DNA from: Halichondria panicea
Taxonomy: Eukaryota > Porifera > Demospongiae > Suberitida > Halichondriidae
Length of the DNA stretch: 64,000 bases
Direction: 5' to 3'
Assembly: GCF_963675165.1 (NCBI RefSeq)
Contig: NC_087393.1
Location: 869,502 to 933,501 of the forward strand
The notes under the pieces: generated by a model
The model's database searches: none
The model's input: only the letters and a program-made list of their open reading frames with translations
What the model was told of the DNA's origin: nothing
Program-made: the position numbers and the translations under genes
Shown here: piece after piece, positions 36,035-47,270 of the stretch
Layout of the letters: the number at the start of each line of letters is the position of its first letter
Numbering within the stretch: position 1 is the first letter of the stretch

Positions 36035-39000
36035 ATGCCTTCTTCAAGCAAGGATAACTGGTAAGGAGTCTATTATATAACACTTTAGGTATCCCACTGT
36101 ACAATCTCTAGGCTTTCTGTAGATGTGTACTGTCTTTAATTAGTGATCAAACCATGAGATTACTGGATATGATACACACTCTTCCTATAATTATAGGTTG
36201 CGTAACTATGAGGCCCTGGTGGAGTTAGGGGCGCAGATCGGAGTCAAGATAAGAGAGAGAGATGCCGGCGGGTACGGGAAAAAGGTACAGTTATAATTAC
36301 GGTGTTCCACATGTCTGCGTGTACGTGTGGCCCAGTACAGTGTATACGGTAATTATTTGGCAGGCTGCATTGAGGGGGGGGGCAAGGGGGATTATTCGCC
36401 CCCCCCCTAGGATCTGGCAGATTCAATTTGTACAGCTATAATTCTAATGACTTAGCCCCTCCTACATTTTAATTAGCCCCCCTTGATCCAAAGTCCTGGA
36501 TGTAGCCCTGTTTGGTACATGTACTTGTACTTGTTGGAGATGATTGGCTAATATGCGTGAATGTGGTTATGGTGTAGAAACTACTAGAGTGTGGTTAGTT
36601 TATCTTTATTCCCCCAGCATGAGAGCTGTTGTATTCACTTGTGGACATATTTAATGCTTTGTATACAAGCTGCTTGGTTGGTATTCACCCAGTGAGTGAT
36701 CCCATTGTGCTCTTCGACATGTGTACCGGTCTGTATACTGTATCTTAGGAGTGACCCCATTGTGCTCATCCACATGTGTTAAGAATAGCCACATTGTGCT
36801 TATGTGTACTGTGATAATGGAAACATATTGTACCTTGCTGTGTTGATAATGTCCACACAATACCTGGTTCATTTGCAAGCACAATAACGAGCTTCTATAG
36901 TTGAGCAATTATTTGCAAACCCTACGCCCTCAGGTGAGCTAGTACATGTAGTAGTATAAGTGCTTGTACATTGACAAGCTCAAGTTGAGCTATTATTTTT
37001 ACAAGAAATTGTTCTTTTTACAAGCATTGTAAATCGCTGTGTTTGTTTGACTGGTTCGTAGGTTCCTTACTGTTACAAACTTTATACTTTATAACCATGT
37101 TCAGTAGACTCGCAAGCCGTCACTGTTGCAGGCGAACAGTAGACTGGTCAAACTCCGTGTTGAGACTCGTGTAAGGTTTGCCATGATATTTGTGGCAACT
37201 AACCGCATGCGGTTACCACAAGATCAATGATAGTGACGTTTCACTAGAAAACTCTACGTATCACATGCAGTATACTGACGTCACGAAAACCGCAGCCACT
37301 TAAAATATTTTCTGATATGCTGACTGTGCAACACGAGTCTCAACACAGAGTTTAACCAGTCTACTGTTTGCCTGCAACAGTGACGGCTTGTGAGTCTAAT
37401 GTTCAGTGGGTGTAGAACTAGACAGTGTGGTTAGTTAATCTCAATCTCACTAAGTGCTTCCTTCCCATACGTGTGGGCGTTAGGTGCCCTTGTGTGGGTT
37501 TGTGGTGTGAGATGTGGTCAGTGTGCCTGCCGGTGTAGGGGTTGGTGCTCATTGCTACCATGTTAGGTTACTACTTCATGTGTGGTGGGCTATGTATGGT
37601 CGTTAATATATGAGACAATTGACTCTGTGCATTAGAGTGTCCTGATGAAGGGGAATACTCTAATTTTTTTCGACACTCTATTTCGTTGTGTCTATAAAGA
37701 CGTTATTGTTCTCTGTTTCCGATATGGCCAATCGATTTCAAGTTTGGATTTCTTGACCACCGAATTCGTGTGTATCCGCCCGCCCACATGCACAAGTACA
37801 TGTATATGTCATATACTATATAACAGTAGCTGTGTGTTTAATATGCTATTGTTTCCTCTATTATTTGTGATGATAGAATACGGAAATGTCTGAGTGCCAG
37901 TTTGTATTGGGCTTTCGACATGTGTCTATCTAAATCCCCCATGTACTTTGTCTGTATATTATTTTCCTCTTTCCTTCGCAGGCCAGCAGCACTATCAGCA
38001 AGTTGCTGTCTGAGTACCAACAGAAGTTGCAGTCTCTCAAAGGAGCTCTACACACGCTCTCCACCAACTACTCAATGTATCCTCATCATTATAGTGATGT
38101 AATTATGCACTCTGTGTGTGCGTGCATGTATACAGTGGCAACATTCAAGCGACTAATGAGATCACAAATATTTCTTTGTTCTTCTAACTGTTGCTAGACA
38201 GACCGCCCCCTGCCAAGTGGAGCCCCTTTATTATGAGGGGTTGTTTTGTTTCACAAACTGTACATTTGGGACTTGATAGCCTGGCCTTTATATCACTGTT
38301 GGCTTTCCTGAGGGGTGGCCAGTGAGGAAGAGTCCACTAGCTGTAATTTGTGTGCAGCTTTAATTCCTTCACCATTGACCAGCTCAGACCATGAGTACAC
38401 TCGGAGAAAAGAGATGATCGAGGAGCTCGATGTAAAGTGAGTATAATAATTATATAATCAGTCGACTCAGGTCAATAATAATTATTGTTGATTATTTTTC
38501 ACAGGTATGAACAGTTGAGCAAGTCACGACGGACAGGCTGGTCCACAAACACACCGAATGGGGGGAGCACTGAGCCATGGGAGGGGGGTGCTCCAGGTGC
38601 CGCCCAACGACTATCGATGGATGAGATTCGCCGTGAACAGCAAGAAATGATCACTGAGCAAGACCAAGGACTGGAGAACCTGTCCAAAGCTCTGCGTAGA
38701 CAAGCCGAGATGGGGTTGGCCATGCAGGGCGAAATTACTGAGCACAATGGTGAGTCTTTCTTTAGCCTCGATCCCAGTCCCTTGTTCTCCCTTCCTTGCG
38801 GCCTGGAATCGAGGCTAGCCTTTCTTACACTATATACCTATACATGTACTGTCGGTTTGCGTGAGCCGTACATGTACTTGCTCTCACGTATACAGTGGAG
38901 CCGAGCCTAATATCTTTGTAGCAGACCGATTTGGGGAGCAATTTTTGGCTATTATAAGAGGTGGCCTTTTTGAGGGATTGTTTGTACACAAACTGCTCAT

Positions 39001-39680
39001 TTGGAACCTGGCCTTTATATCGCAATTGGCCCTTCTTCAGGGGTGGTCATTAAGAGTGGTTCCACTGTATTGGCTACTGTGACCAATGTAATGTAATATA
39101 TAGCCTTGAGCTTATACGCACATGTAGCAATGTGTTTATTGATTAAGGTAACTGTACCTCTGATCACTTTACACTGTAGATAGAAGTATGAGGCTTTGAG
39201 ACTAATGATTGTGGTGATGGTTGTTGCTCCATGCAGCCCTGATTGACGAGATAGATGGTGCTGCCACCAAGACTGATGACAAGATACGCTTCCACACACG
39301 GAGGGTGGAGGAGGTACGGAGAAAAGACAGCTGCAAGTGTACCTGTGGTGAGTTACCAACGCAACGTGTCGGAATTAGTTGTAAAAATGAAGTTTCAGTT
39401 TTAAATGCCAACCTTACGTACAGCATTGCTACATTCACATCTAACCCCTCCACCCACACACTCTGGTTACTATTAGGTTACTACGCCATAACTGTACCTT
39501 TGTGTATACCACTCCTGATACCTTTGTGTATACCACACACAGCATCACTACATGCACAGCTAGTCTATTACCCCCCCCCCACACATACACACACACACTA
39601 CAGCTCTGGTGTCTACCATTCTCCTGCTGTTACTGGCCATTATTGTCATTGCAGCCGTACCCTACGGGGGAAAGGGATAG
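36035..39680 (+). CDS. STX8: Syntaxin-8 (Qc-SNARE), complete copy
   Basis: Seven exons: 36035-36060, 36197-36284, 37982-38076, 38383-38436, 38505-38749, 39237-39347, 39604-39680, joining to 193 residues (human 236). Order: short N-terminal helical region (WLRNYEALVELGAQIGVKI), linker, SNARE helix beginning DEIRREQQEMITEQDQGLEN and running to TKTDDKIRFHTRRVEEVRRK, a Cys-rich juxtamembrane piece (CKCTC) and a C-terminal anchor (LVSTILLLLLAIIVIAAV). Syntaxin-8 works in late-endosome/lysosome fusion with STX7, VTI1B and VAMP8. The aligned zero-layer Gln is His (EITEHNALID). Exons 3-7 are inside a segmental duplication (second copy 44134-47270). Confidence 0.9.
37108..37400. mobile_element. MITE with ~65-bp terminal inverted repeats
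   Basis: The left arm begins AGTAGACTCGCAAGCCGTCA and the right arm ends with its near-inverse TGACGGCTTGTGAGTCT. The arms also share TTGCAGGCGAACAGTAGACTGG-type sequence in inverted form. It lies in STX8 intron 2, just left of the duplicated segment. A related element is at 18540. Confidence 0.8.
38764..38819. mobile_element. Minute ~55-bp inverted-repeat element
   Basis: TAGCCTCGATCCCAG at the left and CTGGAATCGAGGCTA at the right form short inverted ends. Its duplicate is at 45364-45413; relatives are at about 10542-10589 (inside the 9959 element) and 24677. It lies directly after the syntaxin-8 SNARE exon donor. Confidence 0.6.
38894..39070. mobile_element. MITE with ACAGTGGA/TCCACTGT ends
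   Basis: ACAGTGGAGCCGAGCC at the left and GTGGTTCCACTGTA at the right are inverted ends of about 175 bp, with TA flanks. The same element is present at 45486-45664, so it was inserted before the duplication. Confidence 0.7.
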
Positions 39681-39858
39681 CTCAATCGAACATTGTCTGT
39701 GTTTGTGTGTGCCATTATAAGTTAAATGTTCACTCTTATTGTGTTTATCCATGTCAATTACAGTGTTGATGTAGATCTAATGGATATTGAGTGTACTTGG
39801 AAAAGAGCGTGTTAGGTATTTGCTAGAATTAAGAGCGAGCAGGCAGCAGCATGCCAGG

Positions 39859-40135
39859 ATGGACAAGGTGAAGGTGAACAAAGGGACTAAAGTACCAGTG
39901 GACCAAACTAAACAGCGACCAGGCTCAGCCAAGAAACCATCTCGTAAGATTATAGAGTATCTAGGTACACAGTTATATAAACACTGGCTAGCAATGTCCT
40001 CTTGTTTCTCTGTTAGACTCTCGTCGTAAGAGACCTCCGAAACGTCTTTCCCAGCGGCCCAACGATGTGTACATCAATCGTTCCTCCCAGTTTGCAGGGC
40101 AGCTGTCTCGTTGCAAGAGGATTTTCGATCAAGGG

Positions 40136-40170
<35 letters not shown>

Positions 40171-40468
40171 AGTGTATAGTTGTGGATGGATAGAATTGTG
40201 TCCACTGCTCGCATTACTAGCTCAAATGGAAAGCTCACTTAAACTGTATGTGTCTTGGTTATATATAGTATTATGTATTGTGTGTGTGATGCTATAGCCA
40301 TTACTGACCCTCCCCCTCAGGTTCCAAGAGGTAACGGTACATGGTCTAGGTGCTGCGATCCATCGAGCTATCAATCTGTCGTTGCAGCTGCGAGAGAACT
40401 ACACCCTCTCCACTCACACCACCACCTCCACCGTGCAGCTGGTGGACGACCTGGAGCCATTGACAGAT
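39859..40468 (+). pseudogene. POP7: POP7/RPP20 partial copy lacking the last exon
   Basis: Exons 39859-39943, 40017-40134 and 40321-40468 encode MDKVKVNKGTKVPVDQ through the Alba-like core (RPNDVYINRSSQFAGQLSRC, VTVHGLGAAIHRAINLSLQL) to ELVDDLEPLTD-type sequence, open and nearly identical to the complete copy at 46539-47731. The exon that supplies the conserved SSAIHIRLSRL strand is not found downstream; the intron runs into a repeat at about 40568 and the duplication ends. The product would lack the end of the domain, so it is probably a truncated gene unless another terminal exon is used. Confidence 0.75.
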
Positions 40469-40567
40469 GTATGTGAGTGGGTAATGGTCTTCTCATTAAC
40501 TTCCTACAACTGGCCTGCCTATTTTGAAGCAATCTTGGGTTCCTACAGCAAGATGAATGTGAACATA

Positions 40568-40720
40568 TGCTATTTACATTATTATGCCTCGAGGCGTAGC
40601 CGCGCGAGGGATACGGTATAGCTGACTGTGTGTCTGTTCCAACTGTTACTGCTCAATAGTTGTAATGTGACGAAAACTAACAGCTTCTATAGGCTTCTAG
40701 CCACGTTCTCTTGGATTGTG
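40568..40720 (+). mobile_element. Interspersed repeat, CCTCGAGGCRTA family
   Basis: ATTATGCCTCGAGGCGTAGC, followed by GGGATACGGTATAGCTGACTGTGTG and GGCTTCTAGCCACGTTCTCTTGGAT, matches the repeat at 28735-28900 in the other orientation. It interrupts the last intron of the truncated POP7 copy. Confidence 0.65.
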
Positions 40721-41027
40721 ATTCGTGGATTAGCAAACTAAAGCTTCTTTCTCGAGTTATGGCTAGTTTGACTCACATTAAAGGCTGTTGCAGTCTCTTC
40801 AGAATCTTTCATAGCATTATCTGTTCTGTTCGCACAAAGTTTCTTATAAGTTAGTCTTGCACTAAAGCGCTAGCTTTTTGTTAGCTACAAAAGTCAGAAA
40901 AGAGCTGTAAAACTAGCTATACTATAGCAGCCATTGACCTTGCAGACACACCCCTTATTTCTGTGTACGTAATGTGCATGCGCGCTCTCCCCCACGTGTG
41001 AGAGAATAAGATCCAGATCAGATCCAG

Positions 41028-41722
41028 GGTTTCATCTAGGATAAAAAATTTGGGGGGGAAGATTTGATTTTTTAGACATAAAATGTTTAGCTACGCTCAC
41101 TTTTGTGATTACATGCTTAGTCTAACGCATCACTACCTTATAGCAAGAGTGCATAAGAAGAGAAGAGTGTCGAACTACTGATACTTCTACACAAACACTG
41201 TGCACAAAGTAACATGACTCGCACGTGATAAAGTATTGTAAATTTACTAGTAATCTTCTAGTAAATGTTAACCGTCACGTTTTTAGGGGTGTGGTTATCG
41301 AACAATTCATTGTTTAATGTTCGCGTTCAACGTTCAGAGCTTGTGGAGCTGCTCACTGCACACTGATACGAGACGATCTCTTCACAAAAATTATATAAAT
41401 GAGACAATAGTTGAGTTGATCCTCTTCACTTGCACTCTTTACTCACTATTAACAACTTCTGTGCGTTGCGTAATTATGCGCAAACGTCATTGCGAGTTGC
41501 TCACGTGCAATTGACAGGATGTCATGTTACTTTGTGCACAGTGTTTGTGTAGAAGTATCAGTAGTTCAAAACTCTTCTCTTCTTATGCACTCTTGCTTAT
41601 AGTTAATCACATGAACTAAATGTGATGATGCCATGTAGTACTGATGTGATGATGTCATTTTTCTACAACATTTTGGGGGGGGAAGGTTCACCCCAGCCCC
41701 CCCCCCCCCACTAGATGAAACC
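41028..41722. mobile_element. ~690-bp foldback element with GGTTTCATCTAG ends
   Basis: GGGTTTCATCTAGG at the left and CTAGATGAAACC at the right are inverted ends, each followed by a G-run. Internal arms of about 75 bp (about 41142-41218 and 41522-41600) are almost exact inverse copies, including TACTTCTACACAAACACTGT. No coding capacity seen. Same terminal family as 19697-19868. Confidence 0.75.
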
Positions 41723-42261
41723 GAAGGCCTGAGATCCTTCTGGCAGAATCATCTTTTTCTTGAGGGCCTGGTAAGCTACCATATACTGTAACAATAGATA
41801 TAACAATATGCATGTACACAAGTCTTTTCTTCTCATCTTCTCAGTTATGATAGATATAAATATGCACTGAACTCCAGATTCTGGAAGAATCCTTTCTTGA
41901 GGCCACAAAACACTACAATGATACCATAACAACATTAGATGTATGTAATTACTTTTTATTCTCAGTGGAGGCTAACTTTAATGTAAAATTCATTACAAAA
42001 CACTCTTGAGCGAAAGCATAACATGGCGACAGGCATTAGCACAGTGCAGCTTGCAACACTCGTTGTTATTTGTTATGGTAAATATGTATTAGTAATTATT
42101 GCACGAGTGATTATGCAATAACTGCGTGGGAGAAGCATAATTATATAAAATTATAGTTATAATGAGATTCATGCATTCTGTATTCCTTATTTTGATACCA
42201 CAAAAAAGTGAGTTGTAGGAACAATATAAAAGACATCATTCCAACTTTCGTCCAAGCTTTC

Positions 42262-42349
42262 CTGTGCAAATATATGGCATATTGCACTGCAGTAACTTCG
42301 ATGTGTACCTGGCTTCACTGTGCAATATGCCATATATTTGCACTGTGGT
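42262..42349. repeat. Short inverted repeat
   Basis: GTGCAAATATATGGCATATT at the left and AATATGCCATATATTTGCAC at the right are exact inverse copies about 40 bp apart. A small MITE or a cruciform-forming sequence. Confidence 0.7.
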
Positions 42350-42661
42350 TTCTTTGATCTTTTGCTCAAACATGCAACAAATGACCCAATAAAGGATGGC
42401 CAGGAAACGAACAATTATGTGATGAAGTCTAGGACCTTAGCTGTACAAGATTACTGTTTTATTACTCTAACCATTACCCACTATAACAATTTGCTGTTCT
42501 ATTAATCACCACAAACCCACCACCTTATGTTATTTTGGGTATGTTGTAGCTTGGTCATTCACCTACACATTGGTATCAGCACCATTTCTTAGAAATGTTC
42601 CAATCGAAAGATATTTACATTTAAGTACAGCTACTCACAAATTTGTGGTAATCTACTGGAT

Positions 42662-42860
42662 GCACTGTATTATATAGGTGATGTATCAACCAATCCAAGT
42701 GTGGGTGATGTAATCTACTTTCTTGATAGATTACGTTACCTACGCTTGGATTGGTCAGTGTGCAAATTCCAAGCTTGTGACAGATACAGGAAGTCACGTT
42801 ACTCTCTGCATACATCTGATGTACAGTATGCCTACGTTCGATACTCTCTTCTTTATCATA
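42662..42860. mobile_element. MITE relative of the 61324-61618 element
   Basis: Shares CCAATCCAAGTGTGGGTGATG, TTGGATTGGTCAGTGTGCAA and TCTGCATACATCTGATGTAC with the element in the PRKDC intron at 61324-61618. The left arm is shorter than in that copy, so this one is partial. Confidence 0.65.
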
Positions 42861-43431
42861 ATTTATACTCTTGCTTATACATAAGTCACCCTATTATATA
42901 TAGGTGATATACTTATACATAAGTCACCCTCTTATATAGGTGATGTGCTTATATCCCTTTACTGGTCAAATTGTTGTAAATTTTACAACAACAATCTGGG
43001 AGGGAGCGTGCTATCAACTTGTGAATGTTGCATGATATTGGATTCTGTGGCAGATTGGATAGTGTCATGAATGCGATTATCCTTTGAAGTTCTGCTGAGC
43101 TGTTGAATTAGGACACGTGGACAATTATACACAATAGATTCATTATATCAAATGTGTGGTCGCCTGCAACTAATAATAACACTTCACTAAATCATTATGT
43201 GGGAACAAACAACTAAGCCGCCGTTAGCTGGAAGGGCGTGGGGAGAACACTGGGTCACTCTATAATTATACACAGTTGCAGTTATACATGTATACGTAGA
43301 ACATGTTCATATTCATGAATGAAAATGTAGCCTTTTGTAAAAATTACGTGCTGCTGATATTCCTACTATTCACTAATATATACGTTTTGGCCTAAGGCTA
43401 ACTAACACGATGTCACTGTTATCTCGGTCTC

Positions 43432-43866
43432 CTAAACTCGGTTGTACTGGCCTTGAGCTATCATCACTTGAGCCACTACGAACCTGACCGATGCAACGAT
43501 TCTGTCTCCTGTCGCCATGATTGGAAAATTATCAGGGTCCCCGGTTTCTGTGGCAACCAGATACTTCCCGTTGCTAGCTCGCATAACAATCACTCCCGGA
43601 CCATTTATATCCACAGTAAATTTGCTTGTTGGTTCAATCGTATCGCTCGAAACCACAATTTCGTCGGTGCTGCTCTTGTAATTAGCGTACTTTCCGTTGT
43701 CTGTTTTGAACGAGTAGGTACCGTCAGAATTTGAAACAACCGCCAACTGGCAATATCCGTCAGCCACTATCTTGTCAGCTTCAAGACGATCTCCATGTCT
43801 TGCGATTCGGCTGACATATTTCCCGTTGTAGGCTTGGAGGGTGATCCTGGACAGGGTGAGGGCCAT
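43432..43866 (-). CDS. Fascin-like beta-trefoil protein
   Basis: Single-exon frame of 144 residues. It has the fascin/actin-crosslinking trefoil pattern of recurring NGKY motifs followed by hydrophobic-x-A/V pairs: LQAYNGKYVSRIARHGDRLEA, FKTDNGKYANYKSS and MRASNGKYLVATETGD, with LEADKI and FTVDI strands between. Length equals one trefoil; canonical fascin has four. No signal peptide, so cytosolic. Actin binding or sugar binding are both possible for such single-trefoil proteins. A TATA box lies about 75-90 bp upstream, unlike its neighbours. It sits between the two copies of the STX8-POP7 duplication. Confidence 0.8.
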   Translation of the reverse strand: MALTLSRITLQAYNGKYVSRIARHGDRLEADKIVADGYCQLAVVSNSDGTYSFKTDNGKYANYKSSTDEIVVSSDTIEPTSKFTVDINGPGVIVMRASNGKYLVATETGDPDNFPIMATGDRIVASVRFVVAQVMIAQGQYNRV

Positions 43867-43941
43867 TGTTGACCAGAGAGACTTTGAGAAGAGTTCTTGG
43901 TTGTGATCTGATGCTTTTTGTCAATTGTCAATTTTCACTGG

Positions 43942-43953
43942 CTTTATATATAA
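43942..43953 (-). promoter_or_regulatory. TATA box of the fascin-like gene
   Basis: On the minus strand TTATATATAAAG lies about 75-90 bp before the ATG at 43866, leaving room for a short 5' UTR. It is the clearest core-promoter element I see in the window. Confidence 0.6.
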
Positions 43954-44133
43954 TTGGATATACTCCATCCTATAGTTTACAATCACCAAAGAATGCATGG
44001 TTAGCTTCCTCTGTGTCTGAGTGCTCTTCAGAATAATTAGCGTGTAATTTTCGAGGGTTATTATGTGGTTTTCGTGGTTGAATCATTGAGCACGAATATT
44101 TTACCCACGAATGAAATGAAGCTATTGTTATGG

Positions 44134-47100
44134 TGCCCTTGTGTGGGTTTGTGGTGTGAGATGTGGTCAGTGTGCCTGCCTGTGTAGGGGTTGGTACTCA
44201 TTGCTACCATGTTAGGTTACTACTTCATGTGTGGTGGACGAGGTATGGTCGTTAATATATGAGACAATTGACTCTGTACATTAGAGTGTCCTGATGAAAG
44301 GGAAACACTCTAATTTTTTTTCGACACTCTATTTCGCTGTGTCTATAATTATAGATGTTATTGTACTCTGTTTCCGATATGGCCAATTGATTTCAAGTTT
44401 GGATTTCTTGACCACCGAATTCGTGTGTATCCGCCCGCATGTATGCACAGTACATGTATATGTCATATACTATATAACATGCGGCTGTGTGTTTAATATG
44501 CTATTGTTTCCTCTATTATTTGTGATGATAAATGTCTGAGCACCAGTGTGTATTGGGCTTTCGACATGTGTCTATCTAAATCCCCCACGTACTTTGTCTG
44601 TATATTATTTTCCTCTTTCCTTCGCAGGCCAGCAGCACCATCAGCAAGTTGCTGTCTGAGTACCAACAGTCTCTCAACATCATTATAGTGATGTAATCAT
44701 GCACTCTGTGTGTGCGTGCGTGCGTGTATACAGTGGCAGCATTCAAGTGACTAATGAGATCACAAATATTTCTTTGTTCTTCTTACTGTTGCTAGACAGA
44801 CCGCCCCCTGCCAAGTGGAGCCCCTTTATTATGAGGGGTTGTTTTGTTTCACAAACTGTACATTTGGGACTTGATAGCCTGGCCTTTATATCACTGTTGA
44901 CCTTTCCTGAGGGGTGGCCAGTAAGGGAGAGTCCACTAGCTGTAATTTGTGTCCCGCTTTAATTCCTTCACCATTGACCAGCTCAGACGATGAGTACACT
45001 CGGAGAAAAGAGATGATCGAGGAGCTCGATGTAAAGTGAGTATAATAATTATATAATCAGTCGACTCAGGTCAATAATAATTATTGTTGATTATTTTTCA
45101 CAGGTATGAACAGTTGAGCAAGTCACGACGGACAGGCTGGTCCACAAACACACCGAATGGGGGGAGCACTGAGCCATGGGAGGGGGGTGCTCCAGGCACC
45201 GCCCAACGACTATCGATGGATGAGATTCGCCGTGAACAGCAAGAAATGATCACTGAGCAAGACCAAGGACTGGAGAACCTGTCCAAGGCTCTGCGTAGAC
45301 AAGCCGAGATGGGGCTGGCCATGCAGGGCGAAATTACTGAGCACAATGGTGAGTCTTTCTTTTGCCTCGATCCCAGTTCTCCCTTCCTTACGGCCTGGAA
45401 TCGAGGCTAGCTTTTCTTACACTATATAATCATCTCATGTACTGTCGGTTTGCGTGAGCCGTACATGTACTTGCTCTCACGTATACAGTGGAGCCGAGCC
45501 TAATATCTTTTTAGCAGACCGATTTGGGGAGCAATTTTTGGCTATTATAAGAGGTGGCCTTTTTGAGGGATTGTTTGTACACAAACTGCTCATTTGGAAC
45601 CTGGCCTTTATATCGCAATTGGCCCTTCTTCAGGGGTGGCCATTAAAAGTAGTTCCACTGTATAGGCTACTGTGACCAATGTAATGTAATATATAGCCTT
45701 GAGCTTATACGCACATGTAGCAATGTGTTTATTGATTAAGGTAACTGTACCTCTGATCACTTTACACTGGAGACTAATGATCGTGGTGGTTGTTGCTCCA
45801 TGCAGCCCTGATTGACGAGATAGATGGTGCTGCCACCAAGACTGATGACAAGATACGCTTCCACACACGGAGGGTGGAGGAGGTACGGAGAAAAGACAGC
45901 TGCAAGTGCACTTGTGGTGAGTTACCAGCGCAACGTGTCGGTAAAAATGAAATTTCATGCTTTTAGTTTGGAATGCTAGCTAGGCCAACCTTACGTACAG
46001 CATTGCTACATGCACATCTAATCCTACCACCCACACACTCTGGTTACTATTAGGTTACTATGCCATAACTGTACCTTTACCACCAGGAGTATTCATGCAC
46101 TCCTGATACCACACACAGCATCACTACATGCACAGCTAGTCTATTAACCCCCCCCCCCCCCACACACACACACTCTGGTGTCGGTTAGGCTCTACGTACA
46201 ACTGTACCTTTGTGTATACCACACACAGCATCACTACATGCACAGCTAGTCTATTACCCCCCCCCCCCCCCACACACACACACTACAGCTCTGGTGTCCA
46301 CCATTCTCCTGCTGTTACTGGCCATTATTGTCATTGCAGCCGTACCCTACGGGGAAAGGGATAGCTCAATCGAACATTGTCTGTGTTTGTGTGTGCCATT
46401 ATAAGTTAAATGTTCACTCTTATTGTGTTTATCCATGTCAATTACAGTGTTGATGTAGATCTAATGGATATTGAGTGTACTTGGAAAAGAGCATGTTAGC
46501 TATTTGCTAGAATTAAGAGCGAGCAGGCAGCGCACAGCATGGACAAGGTGAAGTCGAAGGTGAACGAAGGGACTAAAGTACCAGTGGACCAAACTAAACA
46601 GCGACCAGGCTCAGCCAAGAAACCATCTCGTAAGATTATAGAGTATCTAGGTACACAATTATATAAACACTGGCTAGCAATGTCCTCTTGTTTCTCTATT
46701 AGACTCTCGTCGTAAGAGACCTCCGAAACGTCTTTCCCAGCGGCCCAACGATGTGTACATCAATCGTTCCTCCCAGTTTGCAGGGCAGCTGTCTCGTTGC
46801 AAGAGGCTTTTCGATCAGGGGTACGTACATGTGTGTGTGTGTGTTGTGTGCGCGCATAGATACTATACATTTATGGTGTGTGGGTGTGTACAGTGTTATT
46901 TATAGTTGTGGGTGGATAGAATTGTGTCCACTGCTCGCATTACTAGCTCACTTAAATTGTGTGTGTCTTGGTTATAGTAATGTATTGTGTGTGTGATGCT
47001 ATAGCCATTACTGACCCTCCCCCTCAGGTTCCAAGAGGTAACGGTACATGGTCTAGGTGCTGCAATCCATCGAGCTATCAATCTGTCGTTGCAGCTGCGA

Positions 47101-47270
47101 GAGAACTACACCCTCTCCACTCACACCACCACCTCCACTGTGCAGCTGGTGGACGACCTGGAGCCATTGACAGATGTACGTGAGTGGGTAATGGTCTTCT
47201 CATTAACTTCCTACAACTGGCCTGCCTAGTTGTTTTTTGAAGCATTACTACAGCAAGAAATGAAATATGA
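44134..47270. repeat. Segmental duplication, right copy
   Basis: Matches 37492-40560 in the same orientation. It starts in the middle of STX8 intron 2 and runs into the last intron of POP7. Differences include a deletion in STX8 exon 3 and an extra copy of a CACACA/poly-C block before the last STX8 exon (about 46130-46280). Confidence 0.92.
44628..46404 (+). pseudogene. STX8: Syntaxin-8 partial duplicate without exons 1-2
   Basis: Carries counterparts of STX8 exons 3-7: about 44628, 44985-45035 and 45104-45348 (SNARE helix), 45806-45916 and 46288 onwards. The sequence encoding the N-terminus is absent, because the duplication began in intron 2. Exon 3 has an internal deletion that removes its end and donor site. 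In the last exon one G is missing (GGGGAAAGG for GGGGGAAAGG), so the tail after the membrane anchor runs on as ERDSSIEHCLCLCVPL. The SNARE helix itself is open and keeps the same His at the zero layer. Probably not functional. Confidence 0.8.

Larger units (their letters stand above)
37492..40560. repeat. Segmental duplication, left copy (STX8 exons 3-7 plus POP7 exons 1-3)
   Basis: From GGTGCCCTTGTGTGGGTTTG to the sequence after AACTTCCTACAACTGGCCTGCCTA this segment matches 44134-47270 in the same orientation, in exons, introns and embedded MITEs. The exons are nearly identical, the introns differ by small indels, so the event is fairly recent. Confidence 0.92.
40721..43431. other. Repeat-rich spacer between duplicated segments
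   Basis: 2.7 kb without a credible gene. It holds the foldback at 41028-41722, a small inverted repeat at 42262-42349 and a MITE relative at 42662-42860. The phrase TTGTTATTTGTTATGGTAAA near 42067 resembles the last intron of the intact POP7 copy (TGTTATTTGTTACGGTAAAA near 47300), so the original POP7 intron may have been split by insertions. No POP7 terminal exon was found in it. Confidence 0.6.

Noticed and set aside
37645-38197. Plus-strand small frames around STX8 intron 2 and exon 3 as separate genes
   Set aside because: They are intron sequence or other frames of STX8 exon 3, and repeat in the duplicate with different breaks.
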